This document shows positions 19,215 through 28,519 of a DNA stretch of 49,541 nucleotides, piece after piece. The translations under genes were made by a program, and so were the position numbers. Position 1 is the stretch's first letter. The number at the start of each line of letters is the position of its first letter. Location: positions 1 through 49,541 of the forward strand of contig JAILBT010000114.1 of NCBI GenBank assembly GCA_024680755.1, in the 5' to 3' direction. Source of the stretch: Prevotella sp. (GTDB taxonomy: Bacteria > Bacteroidota > Bacteroidia > Bacteroidales > Bacteroidaceae). The notes beneath the pieces are model-generated. The model was given only the letters and a program-made list of their open reading frames with translations, was not told the DNA's origin and ran no database searches.

Positions 19215-21788
19215 ATGATATATCCGACTAATTTTGAACAAAAGATAGGCTTTGCAGAGATACGCCGTATGCTGAAGGAGCGCTGCCTGTGCCAGATGGG
19301 AGCCGAACTTGTTGACTCGATGGCGTTCACGTCTGATATGGGCTTTATCACGCGCCGGCTGAATGAGATAAGTCAGCTGCGACAGCTGCGAAGCGAGGTG
19401 CCAGAGTTGCCCTTGCAGCATTTCTACGATATGCGCCAGCCGCTGTCACGCATCAAGCTTGAGAACACCCACCTTGAGGAGGAAGAGGTGTGGGATCTCA
19501 GACGTTCGCTGGAGACGATACTGCGGCTGGTTGAAGTGCTGCGCAGGCGCAACGACGGTCAGACCGACGGCGACGAGGCACTCATGCTTGACGAGAGTCC
19601 GGAGCAGACCATTGCCAGCCACCGATGGCCCGCCCTATATCAGCTGGCCGACGGCATTGCCACATTTCCTGCCGTGTTGAGACGCATAGACAGCATCATG
19701 GACAAGCAGGGGCACATCAAAGACTCTGCCACGATGACTCTGGCCGGAATACGTCACGAGCTGTCACAGATGCAGGGCTCTATCTCGCGCACACTCTACA
19801 CCATACTGCATGCTGCGCAACGCGACGGACTGGTTGACAAGGACACAGCACCCACCATGCGCGACGGACGCCTCATGCTGCCCGTGGCACCGGCTCTGAA
19901 AAGGCGCATTTCTGGTATCGTGCATGACGAGAGCGCCACGGGCAAGACCGTCTTTATTGAGCCTGCCGAGGTGGTCGAGGCCAACAACCGTGTCCGCCAG
20001 CTTGAAGCCGAAGAGCGGCGCGAGATACTGCGCATACTGACGGTGCTGTCTGCCGAGCTGCGCCCAAACATACCGGCTTTGCTCGACAGCTACCGCTTCT
20101 TAGCGGCTGTAGATTTCATTCAGGCCAAGGCCGAACTGGCCGAAGCCATACAAGCCATAGAGCCCATTCTGGAGGATGCACCGCTGATAGACTGGTCGCA
20201 GGCCATTCACCCGTTGCTCAGCCGCACACTGCAGCGACAGGGTAGGCAAGTGGTGCCCCTCGACATCTCGCTCGGACGGGCGCGTATGCTCATCATATCC
20301 GGACCCAATGCGGGGGGAAAGAGCGTGTGCCTGAAGACGGTGGGACTGCTGCAGTATATGCTGCAATGTGGCATGAGTGTCCCGCTGAAAGAAAACTCTC
20401 GTTGCGGCATCTTTAGCGACATAATGATTGACATAGGCGACGAGCAGAGTATCGAGAACGACCTCTCAACCTACTCATCTCATTTGCAGAACATGAAGCA
20501 GATGATGAAGCAGTCGTCCGATCGCACGTTACTGCTTATCGACGAGTTTGGGTCTGGCACGGAGCCTACCATAGGCGGTGCCATAGCCGAGGCCGTCTTG
20601 CGCCAGCTGTGGAAGAAACAGGCTTCGGCCGTCATTACCACTCACTATCAGAACCTGAAGCACTTTGCCGACGACCATGAAGGTGTCGTCAATGGTGCCA
20701 TGCTTTATGACAGGGCAGAGATGAGACCGCTCTTCATGCTCTCTGTCGGACAGCCCGGCTCTTCGTTTGCCATAGAGATAGCTCGCAAGACCGGACTGCC
20801 GGAAGATGTGATACGCGAGGCATCGGACATCGTAGGCAGCGACTATGTTCAGAGCGACAAGTATCTGCAAGACATCATACGCGACAAGCGCTACTGGGAG
20901 CAGAAGCGGCAGTCGATACACGGACGTGAGAAGCAACTCGACGAGGTGGTTGAGCGCTACGAGCGCGAGATGGCCAAGCTGCAGGAGCAACGTCGCGACA
21001 TCATGGCCAAGGCGCGCAAGGAGGCCGAGGAATTGTTGAGCCAGACCAACCAGCGCATAGAAAACACCATACGCGAGATACGTGAACAGCAGGCAGAGCG
21101 CGAGGCCACACGCCAGATACGCCAGAAGCTGAGCGACTTCCACGAGCAGGTCTCGGGTTCTGACGACGATGACCGCATAGACCGTAAGATGCGCCAGCTG
21201 ATGGAGCGTAAGGCGCGTCACGAGCAACGCAAGAAGGAGCGCGAGAGACGCAGGGCTACAGCAGAGGCTGCCGCTGTCGTTGCCACCGACAGCATAAAAG
21301 AGACGAAAAAGCCCGCAGCCCTGGCCGTCGGGACTACCGTGCGCATACGCGGACTGGAGTCGGTGGGCCAGATAGAAAGCTTGCAGGGGCAGATGGCCAC
21401 TGTCATGTTTGGCAATGTGCGCACAAAAATGCGCATAGACAAGCTGGAAGCCTGCGACAGCAAAGAGGAGAAGACGGCCTTGACGCCACAGTTCATGCAG
21501 CAAGGACGCGTCACGCGCAGCGTGATAGACGAACACCGTCAAGCCTTCAGCCAAGACTTAGACGTGAGAGGTATGCGTGTGGATGAAGCCACCAATGCCG
21601 TCATGCACTATATAGACGATGCCATTCTGATGGGGGCAGGGCGCGTGCGCATACTGCACGGCACGGGCACCGGCGCCCTGAGGCAGGTCATACGCCAATA
21701 TCTGCGCACCGTACCAAACGTTGCTGCCTACAGGGATGAGCATGTGCAGTTTGGCGGGGCAGGCATTACGGTGGTTGACATCGACTGA
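19215..21788 (+). CDS. mutS2: Endonuclease MutS2 (recombination suppressor / ribosome-rescue ATPase)
   Basis: This 857-residue protein has the MutS core and clamp helices, Walker A ISGPNAGGKS (about 361-370), Walker B LLLIDEFGSGTEP, and the signature near ENDLSTYSSHLQNM. A long charged coiled coil follows at about 540-680, and a C-terminal Smr nuclease domain (LDVRGMRVDEATNAV ... ILHGTGTGALR). It lacks the MutS1 mismatch-reading domain, as expected. In other bacteria MutS2 limits recombination or splits collided ribosomes. A -7 box TAACTTTG is at 19185-19192. It ends 8 bp from the convergent S41 gene. Confidence 0.96.
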   Translation: MIYPTNFEQKIGFAEIRRMLKERCLCQMGAELVDSMAFTSDMGFITRRLNEISQLRQLRSEVPELPLQHFYDMRQPLSRIKLENTHLEEEEVWDLRRSLETILRLVEVLRRRNDGQTDGDEALMLDESPEQTIASHRWPALYQLADGIATFPAVLRRIDSIMDKQGHIKDSATMTLAGIRHELSQMQGSISRTLYTILHAAQRDGLVDKDTAPTMRDGRLMLPVAPALKRRISGIVHDESATGKTVFIEPAEVVEANNRVRQLEAEERREILRILTVLSAELRPNIPALLDSYRFLAAVDFIQAKAELAEAIQAIEPILEDAPLIDWSQAIHPLLSRTLQRQGRQVVPLDISLGRARMLIISGPNAGGKSVCLKTVGLLQYMLQCGMSVPLKENSRCGIFSDIMIDIGDEQSIENDLSTYSSHLQNMKQMMKQSSDRTLLLIDEFGSGTEPTIGGAIAEAVLRQLWKKQASAVITTHYQNLKHFADDHEGVVNGAMLYDRAEMRPLFMLSVGQPGSSFAIEIARKTGLPEDVIREASDIVGSDYVQSDKYLQDIIRDKRYWEQKRQSIHGREKQLDEVVERYEREMAKLQEQRRDIMAKARKEAEELLSQTNQRIENTIREIREQQAEREATRQIRQKLSDFHEQVSGSDDDDRIDRKMRQLMERKARHEQRKKERERRRATAEAAAVVATDSIKETKKPAALAVGTTVRIRGLESVGQIESLQGQMATVMFGNVRTKMRIDKLEACDSKEEKTALTPQFMQQGRVTRSVIDEHRQAFSQDLDVRGMRVDEATNAVMHYIDDAILMGAGRVRILHGTGTGALRQVIRQYLRTVPNVAAYRDEHVQFGGAGITVVDID

Positions 21789-21796
21789 GAGCCTTT

Positions 21797-22819
21797 CTAC
21801 GGCTGCGACGCTCTTTGATGTTTTATCAGCCGGCGTGCGGTTTCGATGATGGTGTCGAAGCCGCGCGCCGCGTCTTGTTCCATCAGGTCAACATGTATGT
21901 CGGGGTCAATACCGTGCTCGGTGCATTGGCCCTGGGCATCATACATGGGGCAGGCCGAGAAGCGCACCATCCAGCCATTGGGCAGCGAGCTGGAGAAGGG
22001 CATACCCGCCCCGCCGCCGGTGCGGTCGCCGACGAGTGTCACACAGGGCAGCTGTCGCATCATGCTGGCAAACTCGTTGGCGGCACTGAAGCAGCCACGC
22101 GATGTGAGCACGCACACGGGCTTGTGCCATCGTATGCCTGACGATGGCTCAAGATACAATGCCTCTGGCGAGGAGAAATCGTTGTGGCCCCGACCCGTCT
22201 TGTGTTGCATATACCCCACCAGTGTCCTTTCGTGGGCGAAGTGTGCAGCCAGACGTTCCGCATAGTTCAGCGAGCCGCCCCCATTGTCGCGTATGTCGAT
22301 AATCAGTCCGTCGCATGTGATGAGCGCTGCCAGCACGTCGTCGATATTGCCGTCGCCAATGGCACTCTGGAAGCTGGCGTAGCGCACATAGCCTATGTGG
22401 TCGTCCAGTATTCTGTAGTACAGGCCAGAGGCTATGCCATAGTCGGTGCCAAGGTATCGGCGCAGCAGACTGTCAGACACGTTGGCCGGGTAGGCCTCCT
22501 GCCAGGTCCAGTAGCGAGCCATGTCGGCACCCGATGCCATATTGACATGGCCGTCGCGCAATTCGGCCAGCATGTCGCCCAGCACCTCGAACAGCTGACG
22601 GTTGCTTATGTGGTCGTCGATACGCACGCGATATTTCTCATATACGTCGTTCCATGTAACCCCAAACGCTCGTTGCTTTTCATCAAAGAAGCAGTAGTGC
22701 TCGTCCATGATGGTCCACAGAGCTTCAAAGTTGCCCATCGGGGTGTCTGGCTGCTCACGCTCATCTACGCAACAGCAGAACAGGAGAACGCTTGCTATAT
22801 ATATTAATGTGTGTCTCAT
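21797..22819 (-). CDS. S41-family (tricorn core-like) peptidase, lipoprotein
   Basis: This 340-residue protein starts MRHTLIYIASVLLFCCCVDE, a lipoprotein-type signal with Cys at the expected end. After a helical N-terminal region (FEALWTIMDEHYCFFDEK) comes the S41 core: HIGYVRYASF, LIIDIRDNGGGSL, and the nucleophile in TSRGCFSAANEFA, then VGDRTGGGAGMPF. No PDZ domain is evident, which is usual for the Bacteroidales tricorn-like group. It is probably anchored in the envelope. It is the last gene of the seven-gene minus-strand run, with a 9-bp tandem repeat just upstream. Confidence 0.88.
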   Translation of the reverse strand: MRHTLIYIASVLLFCCCVDEREQPDTPMGNFEALWTIMDEHYCFFDEKQRAFGVTWNDVYEKYRVRIDDHISNRQLFEVLGDMLAELRDGHVNMASGADMARYWTWQEAYPANVSDSLLRRYLGTDYGIASGLYYRILDDHIGYVRYASFQSAIGDGNIDDVLAALITCDGLIIDIRDNGGGSLNYAERLAAHFAHERTLVGYMQHKTGRGHNDFSSPEALYLEPSSGIRWHKPVCVLTSRGCFSAANEFASMMRQLPCVTLVGDRTGGGAGMPFSSSLPNGWMVRFSACPMYDAQGQCTEHGIDPDIHVDLMEQDAARGFDTIIETARRLIKHQRASQP

Positions 22820-22841
22820 AGCATCTGGGTTATATGTTTTT

Positions 22842-22895
22842 TATAGTCGCTATAGTCTCTATAGTTTCTATAGTCTCTATAGTCTCTATAGTTTC
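22842..22895. repeat. 9-bp tandem repeat (TATAGTYTC), 6 units
   Basis: The units are TATAGTCGC, TATAGTCTC, TATAGTTTC, TATAGTCTC, TATAGTCTC and TATAGTTTC. It occupies most of the 85-bp gap between the DUF3316-like gene and the S41 gene, ending 22 bp before the S41 ATG. Copy-number change would alter spacing in this intercistronic region without touching either reading frame. Confidence 0.95.
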
Positions 22896-22904
22896 TGTGT
22901 GTAT

Positions 22905-23762
22905 TTACATCCTTCTAACTACAGAGAAGCGATGTGTCAGTCCAAGCATGAGGCGGTAGCTGTACACATGCTGGCGTATGTCGTTGACGCGTGCCTGCTG
23001 CAGGTCGGCCAGCAGACCGATGCGTATCGTTGCCCTTCGGCCTATCTGCCCGTCGAGTGTCAGTTGCTGACGGAAAGTGGGTGCCGACACAAATGTTGTG
23101 ACGACCATGTTGCGGTCGTAGTTGCCACGGCCGAAGATTTCGTAGTAGGATTGTCCGAACCTTGGCGAGAACATCACTCCCGCAAGCGGCAACTGTGCCT
23201 CGTAGCCCAGGGTCATGTCTGTCCGGCAGAGGCTGAACCGATAGCGGGCGGCCAGAGTGGGCATAAGGGCCAGGTGTAAGCGCGCCTGTGCCGGGTTGTT
23301 GCCGTTGCGCGTGTTATAAAGACCTCCTATGCCTATGTTGGCCATGACGCCGGCCGCCAGGCTAAGCTTATTGCCTGCCAGAGGCCAGCAGCGCAGCCGC
23401 CCTAAGTATAGGTCGTATGCGCCCTCAAGCATACTGTCGTGGCCAGCGCGGTCGGCCCCTTGCGACGCGTGCAGCTGGTGCTGCCATGCCGTGTACCATC
23501 GCCGGCCCGGGCGTTCATATACATAGCTGCCGAGCAGAGTAAAGCCTGTGCCGCTGAAATGGACGGCAGAAAGGTAGGTGTCCTGCACCTTGCTCGGACC
23601 TATGCCCACGCTCCACGAGCGTTGGGTCACGGGCAGCGCTTCCGTCGTGGCATCCGTGGCAGCGCCTACGTTGGTCTCTGCCTGCAGGACAACGGCCCGA
23701 AGCAGTGCCAGCAAAACGATGCAAGGTCTATGTGCAGAGAAGTGTTTCATACAGGGTTTCAT
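22905..23762 (-). CDS. DUF3316-like probable outer-membrane protein
   Basis: This is 285 residues from 23762, or 281 from the inner ATG at 23750 (MKHFSAHRPCIVLLALLRAV), which begins a likely signal peptide. The mature part is rich in alternating aromatic/polar strands (TLLGSYVYERPGRRWYTAWQ, LPLAGVMFSPRFGQSYYEIF) and ends HRFSVVRRM, like a small beta barrel. The pattern fits the DUF3316 family of Bacteroidales. Its start overlaps the end of the upstream glycosyltransferase gene by about 35 bp, so translation is probably coupled. Function unknown. Confidence 0.7.
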   Translation of the reverse strand: MKPCMKHFSAHRPCIVLLALLRAVVLQAETNVGAATDATTEALPVTQRSWSVGIGPSKVQDTYLSAVHFSGTGFTLLGSYVYERPGRRWYTAWQHQLHASQGADRAGHDSMLEGAYDLYLGRLRCWPLAGNKLSLAAGVMANIGIGGLYNTRNGNNPAQARLHLALMPTLAARYRFSLCRTDMTLGYEAQLPLAGVMFSPRFGQSYYEIFGRGNYDRNMVVTTFVSAPTFRQQLTLDGQIGRRATIRIGLLADLQQARVNDIRQHVYSYRLMLGLTHRFSVVRRM

Positions 23763-24837
23763 ATTGTCGTGCCACCTTTACGAAGTCGTGATGGCGGCGT
23801 ATGTATTCCTGGCTGTCGGCCTTCAGCTGCGGCAGCAGTTCGGGGTGCAGGGCTAATTGCTCCAGTGCGCCATATACGCTGTCGTAGTCGGGCTGTACAT
23901 TGACGATTGGCCTAAGCTCTCGTTCGCCCAAGATTTCATAGTTCTCGGGTTCGCCGCCTCCCACCACCACAAGGCCCTTCTGCATGGCCAGCAGTGCGTT
24001 CATAGCCGGTGTATAGCTGTAGAGCTGGTCCAGCAGTATGTCGCTGCCGTTCATCAGAGCTTGGTATTGGTCGAAGGGCAGTCCCTCAGCCACGAGCACG
24101 CGTAGGCGTTCCGGGTATTTTCGTTCCACGTCCTGTGCTGCTCTGAGCATGATGTCTGTACCTTTATATGTGCTTCGCTCCTTGCTCAGTCCCACGAAGA
24201 CGCGCACGGGTGTGGTCTGCGGTTTCAGCGCCGATGTCGCCGTGGTGCAAGGCGGTTGTATGGGAAAGGGTATGAACTTCGTTTTGTCGGGGAACAGCGG
24301 CCCGTAGGTGGCCTGATACTCGTACAGTCCTGTCACTATGGCGTCGCAGTCGTGGGCAATCATCTGGTTGAGTCTGCCCTTGGGAGTGCCTATCCAGTCG
24401 CGACGCTCCACCTCGGCGGCAGTGTCGTGGCGTATCTTGTCGCCAAAGTTGAAGTCGCTGTAGCGTAAGGGTCGGTCGTCTGTGTTCACTTTCACCCAGT
24501 AGTAGTCCATGCCAAAGGCACCCATCACCATCTTCCGGTTATGGCGTCGCAGGTAACGGTACAGTGGAAACAGGTGTTCAGCCTTCAGGTCAATGAATAT
24601 GGGATTGATAATCTGCACCACGTCGAAGCTTCTCAGCCTTGGCAGAAGCTGTGAGATCTTTGCCATCAGCAGCAGGCCGCCAATCTTGCCGGGCCGTCTG
24701 GCCACGTCTATGTCGCGCGGGTAGTTCTTCCAGAAGTCGCCGCCGCTTACAAGCAACACCTCATGCCCCAGAACTTTCAGCCCTTCTGCCAGTGTGTGGT
24801 GCACGTTGCTATATTCGCCAAACAGTAGGATTTTCAT
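23728..24837 (-). CDS. Glycosyltransferase, GT4-like (GT-B fold)
   Basis: This 369-residue protein starts MKILLFGEYSNVHHTLAEGL, the usual N-terminal Rossmann strand with a gene-order-style 'G.Y..H.L..GL' loop. The C-terminal half has VRVFVGLSKERSTYKGTDIM, SDILLDQLYSYTPAMNALLA and the nucleotide-sugar-binding GGGEPENYEI region. It transfers a sugar from a nucleotide donor to an unknown acceptor, probably at the inner face of the membrane. It lies in the porX run with two GT2 enzymes, which suggests one surface glycan. Confidence 0.82.
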   Translation of the reverse strand: MKILLFGEYSNVHHTLAEGLKVLGHEVLLVSGGDFWKNYPRDIDVARRPGKIGGLLLMAKISQLLPRLRSFDVVQIINPIFIDLKAEHLFPLYRYLRRHNRKMVMGAFGMDYYWVKVNTDDRPLRYSDFNFGDKIRHDTAAEVERRDWIGTPKGRLNQMIAHDCDAIVTGLYEYQATYGPLFPDKTKFIPFPIQPPCTTATSALKPQTTPVRVFVGLSKERSTYKGTDIMLRAAQDVERKYPERLRVLVAEGLPFDQYQALMNGSDILLDQLYSYTPAMNALLAMQKGLVVVGGGEPENYEILGERELRPIVNVQPDYDSVYGALEQLALHPELLPQLKADSQEYIRRHHDFVKVARQYETLYETLLCT

Positions 24838-24870
24838 ACCAAACGTTAAGTCTGTTGCTGACGGGGGCTG

Positions 24871-27537
24871 CTAATGCTGGCCGCCGTTTTGAAAAAAGTG
24901 CTTGATACTGTCGAGGTATGGCGACGGTTCGCGCCTTATTACTCTGTGCCAGGCCGTGGTGTGTTCGTCGGCCAGGGTGATGAACAGACGCTTGCGGGCT
25001 CGACTGATGGCCACATAGAACTTGCGGGCTTCTTCGTCGTCGGCATTGTCGGCCGCGGCTTCCTGTTTGTTGTCCGATTTGTTGAGCTGCGCAAAATATG
25101 CGGGGAACTTGTCTTTCACTGCGTCATAGACTATCACGTTGTCAAACTCCAGTCCCTTGGCCTTGTGGACGGTGCTGACAAACACGCGGTCTGGCATGTC
25201 GCCACCACACAGGTCGGCCTCTTTCAGCGTGGCTATTTCTTGAGCGTGGTTGTGCAATTGCTCTTGTAGCGATGGTTCAGTGTCGGGGCGCAGTATGGTG
25301 GTGTTTAGATAGTTGACGATATATTGCCATTTCTCTACAGGTTCTATTCGCCTCAGCTCTGTCAGCGCGTTGTAGAATTGTTGCAGCACATTTGTGAGCG
25401 CAGGGCCAGTGGCGGTATTGTCTGTAGCGTACAGTTGTTCGTGGACTGCCATATACATTTCGCCATACAGATTGCGGAAGCGCTCAGCCACCCGCGCGTG
25501 TCTGGACAGAAATTGCTGCTGCCTCTCTGTCAGAGCTTTGGCCAGCCCGTAGCAATGGTCCACAAGGCTCTTCGTGGCCAGAATGTCGTCGTTGGCCAGG
25601 TGTGAGTTCTGTCCGGTCAGGTCCAGCTGTGTCAGCAGGTCGCGCAGCTTATAGCTTTTCAGTCGCGGGCAGAGCAGTCGGGCCAGCTTCAGCGAGTCTA
25701 TGTAGCGTGGCCACAGTGTCTTCATCGACATCTGTGGGCTGCAGCGGCTCATTTGGTGGTCCATTATCTGGTAGTCGAAGGTGGCGTTGTGTCCCAGTAT
25801 GGCGGCACCACGGGCAAAGTCGATGAACTGTCGGAAGCCATCCGCCGGAGCGAGGTGAGGCTGATGTTGATATTCATCTATCAGCGGGTTGGGCACGTCG
25901 CCCAGCATGGCCGGCAACTGCCGGTCGGTCTGAAGAAAGATGTTCAGCTCGTCCACGACCTGTCCTTGGCGCACACGCAGTGCTGCTATCTGTGCCACAT
26001 CGTCTTCGAAGACGTTCAGTCCCGTCGTCTCTGTGTCGAAGATGACCAGGTCCTTTTGCTCGTAGCACCTGGCAAAAGCGGCTGTGTATGATGTTCCTGG
26101 CAGCGAGAGCAGGTCTGCCGGTGCGATGCCTAAGCGCGTCAGCTCTTGTATGAAGCGGCGCGATGCGGCATTGGTGGCATAGACTTTCAGTCCCGTCAGC
26201 AGGTTGGCCCATGCGATGAGATTATTCTCGCTGTGCAGCACGGACAAATGGGCCAGCAGCAAGCGCATGGCAGGAGTGGTGAAGACGTCCTGTCCGGAAA
26301 TCTTGAAATGCGGTGTGCGCAAGAATCGGCTCACGTCGTCGGCATCGCTGTTATATGCCACGACCACCGCGATGCTCTGCTCGGGATGCTCGTTGTAGAG
26401 TCGCTCGACCAGACGCGCCACTTCCTGCAGCTCACCCTTAGTGTCGTGATAGTGCAGCAGGCGCAGTGCGTCGTCGGGTGGGGTGGGGCGCAGGTCAGTA
26501 CCAGGCAGCATGTCGGCAGGCAATCCGAGCTGCCGTGTGCCGTAGGTGTTATAAACATCTAAAAGATAGGCAGGTGAACGATAGTTCTTGAAGAAATTGT
26601 GCAAGTATCCTTCGCCGCAACGCTTGCGCAGTTGCACCAGTGTGTCGCTCTTTGCTCCCATGAAAGAGAAGATGGCCTGCTGCGTGTCGCCGAGATACAC
26701 CACGGTGGCATCTGGTGTGCAGAACAGGTCTATGATGGCCAGTTGCAGCGGGCTGAGGTCTTGCACCTCGTCCACCTGCAGCCAGCTGTAGCGTTGCTGC
26801 GTTCTGTCATCGTCGGCGGCTGTCAGCTGGTCGTAGGTGTAGAGCAGCAGGTCGGCGAAGTCGAGCAGCTGGTTGTCGTGCTTGTAGCGTTCGTAGCAGC
26901 GGGCGCCGTAGAGCTGGTGCAGCAGTGTCTGTGCCTCCCGGCTGAGCGCCTGGGCTGTAGCAGCTTCATGATAGTAGTCAATGTTTTCGTATAGTTGTAT
27001 GGTTGCTTCCTGAGTGTATGACAGTCCGAAAGCGTTGCACAGCTGTCTGAGCAGTGCCGGTTGCAGGTCCTCTCGGTGTATCATCAGATGCGACGGGTAA
27101 TGACGTGCGCATTGGTACATCAGGTGCTGCAGGTTGATGACCTGTGAGTATTGCTGTCGGCGGCGGTTGTCGGCCAGCACCACGAGTTCGTCGTCGCCCA
27201 TATAGTCGGCGATGATGCTCATCGACGTGTCGGTGTCAATGATGCTGGCCCCCTCGCTGGCAAGCCCTGTGTCGAACAGAAAGTGCGAACAGAAGCGGTG
27301 CACGTTGCCTACGAACAGGTCTTGTGCCAGGCTTTCGTTGAGGCGTTCCTGCATCCCTCTGGCAGCTCTGTTGGTGAATGTCAGGCAGAGCATTTCCTCG
27401 GACTTGACACCCTGCCGCAGTGCATGTCGCACACGTTCAGCCAGCACTGCGGTCTTGCCGCAGCCCGGGGGGGCCAGCACCAGGTGGCGTCCGCTGTTGA
27501 TGTTGATTACATTCAGTTGCTCGGTGTTGAATGTCAT
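24871..27537 (-). CDS. UvrD/Rep-family helicase with an embedded DnaQ-like 3'-5' exonuclease
   Basis: This 888-residue protein has Walker A APPGCGKTA (about 22-30), TFTNRAARGMQERL, Walker B LQVDEVQDLSPLQLAIID and GDTQQAIFSFMGA. An exonuclease of the DEDDh type starts near residue 495: VIFDTETTGLNVFEDDVAQI ... ILGHNATFDYQIMD ... HLANDDILATKSL. Helicase motifs resume near 780 with FVSTVHKAKGLEFDNVIVYD and the final YVAISRARKRLF. All helicase motifs and the exonuclease acidic residues are visible. It is presumably a DNA-repair or recombination motor with its own proofreading-type nuclease. The start is 2 bp after the GT2 stop. Confidence 0.92.
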   Translation of the reverse strand: MTFNTEQLNVININSGRHLVLAPPGCGKTAVLAERVRHALRQGVKSEEMLCLTFTNRAARGMQERLNESLAQDLFVGNVHRFCSHFLFDTGLASEGASIIDTDTSMSIIADYMGDDELVVLADNRRRQQYSQVINLQHLMYQCARHYPSHLMIHREDLQPALLRQLCNAFGLSYTQEATIQLYENIDYYHEAATAQALSREAQTLLHQLYGARCYERYKHDNQLLDFADLLLYTYDQLTAADDDRTQQRYSWLQVDEVQDLSPLQLAIIDLFCTPDATVVYLGDTQQAIFSFMGAKSDTLVQLRKRCGEGYLHNFFKNYRSPAYLLDVYNTYGTRQLGLPADMLPGTDLRPTPPDDALRLLHYHDTKGELQEVARLVERLYNEHPEQSIAVVVAYNSDADDVSRFLRTPHFKISGQDVFTTPAMRLLLAHLSVLHSENNLIAWANLLTGLKVYATNAASRRFIQELTRLGIAPADLLSLPGTSYTAAFARCYEQKDLVIFDTETTGLNVFEDDVAQIAALRVRQGQVVDELNIFLQTDRQLPAMLGDVPNPLIDEYQHQPHLAPADGFRQFIDFARGAAILGHNATFDYQIMDHQMSRCSPQMSMKTLWPRYIDSLKLARLLCPRLKSYKLRDLLTQLDLTGQNSHLANDDILATKSLVDHCYGLAKALTERQQQFLSRHARVAERFRNLYGEMYMAVHEQLYATDNTATGPALTNVLQQFYNALTELRRIEPVEKWQYIVNYLNTTILRPDTEPSLQEQLHNHAQEIATLKEADLCGGDMPDRVFVSTVHKAKGLEFDNVIVYDAVKDKFPAYFAQLNKSDNKQEAAADNADDEEARKFYVAISRARKRLFITLADEHTTAWHRVIRREPSPYLDSIKHFFQNGGQH

Positions 27538-27538
27538 G

Positions 27539-28519
27539 CTATTTTTCGTGTGTCATGGGGATTATGGTCTTCAGCAGGGCCATGCCCACCTTTGAACTAC
27601 TGAGGCGGCGGAACCATTGGTATTTCTTTGTATAGTCGTGTTCGGGCAGGGGGAAGAGGCCAGCTTGACGCAGGGGCAAGAGATGCTCTTCCAGTCGTCC
27701 ACCATCGGTTTTCATAACCTTGTAAACATAGTCCATAGTAAGCTGGTGCACACGTCTCATCATGGCCAGACGCTCGGCTTGTGGCAGGTGGTCGGCTTTC
27801 TCGTTCAGTCGTAGTATCACACCCAGCAGGTTGTTTATGCGTTTGTCAATGTCAGCTGTTTTTTTGCTACCTGTGATGCTGGTCTGTCTTTTCCTGTAGA
27901 AATAGGCCCGCGCATTGGTGCGCAAAACAGTGTCGGCCCTGAGCATCAGTTGTGGTGTAAACTCTTCGTCCTCGTGGTATATGCCGGGCGTGAATCTCAG
28001 TTCGCCGAGTATTGCTCTTCTAAATAAGTATCCACATGCTGTGCCATGAAGGTTCTGATGGCGCATTATTTCAGTTCCGCTTTGTATGGGTAGGTCTTCA
28101 TAGACATCGAGAGGCTTGTCTGCAAATGTGAAATCGAACATGACGATGTCAACGTTGCTGAAACGTGCGGCATCGAGACAATGTTCGTAGGGAGCCGAAA
28201 GCAATTTGTCGTCGCCGTCGATGAATTGCACATATTTGCCTGCAGCCATTCTCAGTCCGCTATTTCGTGCACAGCTCAGTCCGCTGTTTGTTTGCCTTAT
28301 ATACAGCAGTGCGTCCAAATAATCGTTCAGCTCTGCCAGTGGCGACACGTCAGACCCGTCGTCAACCAGTATAATCTCCCGCTCGTCGGGCCGCAACGTC
28401 AACGCCAAGATGCTGTCAAGACACTCGCGCAACATCTCTGCCGGCAGATTGTATGTAGGTATGATGAAGCTTACGAGTGGAGCTTTCTGAGCTGATGTAT
28501 TGCTTTGAATATCTTGCAT
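27539..28519 (-). CDS. Glycosyltransferase family 2
   Basis: This 326-residue protein has the GT-A fold motifs APLVSFIIPTYNLPAEML, IILVDDGSDVSPLAELNDYL, SGLSCARNSGLRMAAGKYV and QFIDGDDKLL (the DxD-type metal site). A QTSITGSKK segment and a helical C-terminus follow. It adds a sugar to an unknown acceptor. The start overlaps the end of the preceding GT2 gene by 49 bp, so the two are translationally linked. There is no membrane segment. Confidence 0.9.
   Translation of the reverse strand: MQDIQSNTSAQKAPLVSFIIPTYNLPAEMLRECLDSILALTLRPDEREIILVDDGSDVSPLAELNDYLDALLYIRQTNSGLSCARNSGLRMAAGKYVQFIDGDDKLLSAPYEHCLDAARFSNVDIVMFDFTFADKPLDVYEDLPIQSGTEIMRHQNLHGTACGYLFRRAILGELRFTPGIYHEDEEFTPQLMLRADTVLRTNARAYFYRKRQTSITGSKKTADIDKRINNLLGVILRLNEKADHLPQAERLAMMRRVHQLTMDYVYKVMKTDGGRLEEHLLPLRQAGLFPLPEHDYTKKYQWFRRLSSSKVGMALLKTIIPMTHEK

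Noticed and set aside
20529..21554. 341-codon minus-strand Leu-rich frame opposite mutS2
   Set aside because: It is antisense of the charged coiled coil and Smr region, which gives a Leu/Ala-rich shadow that mimics a membrane protein.
22820..22904. Coding role for the 9-bp repeat (in-frame ETI or YSL peptide repeats)
   Set aside because: The frames through it have no start and the repeat lies wholly between two genes.
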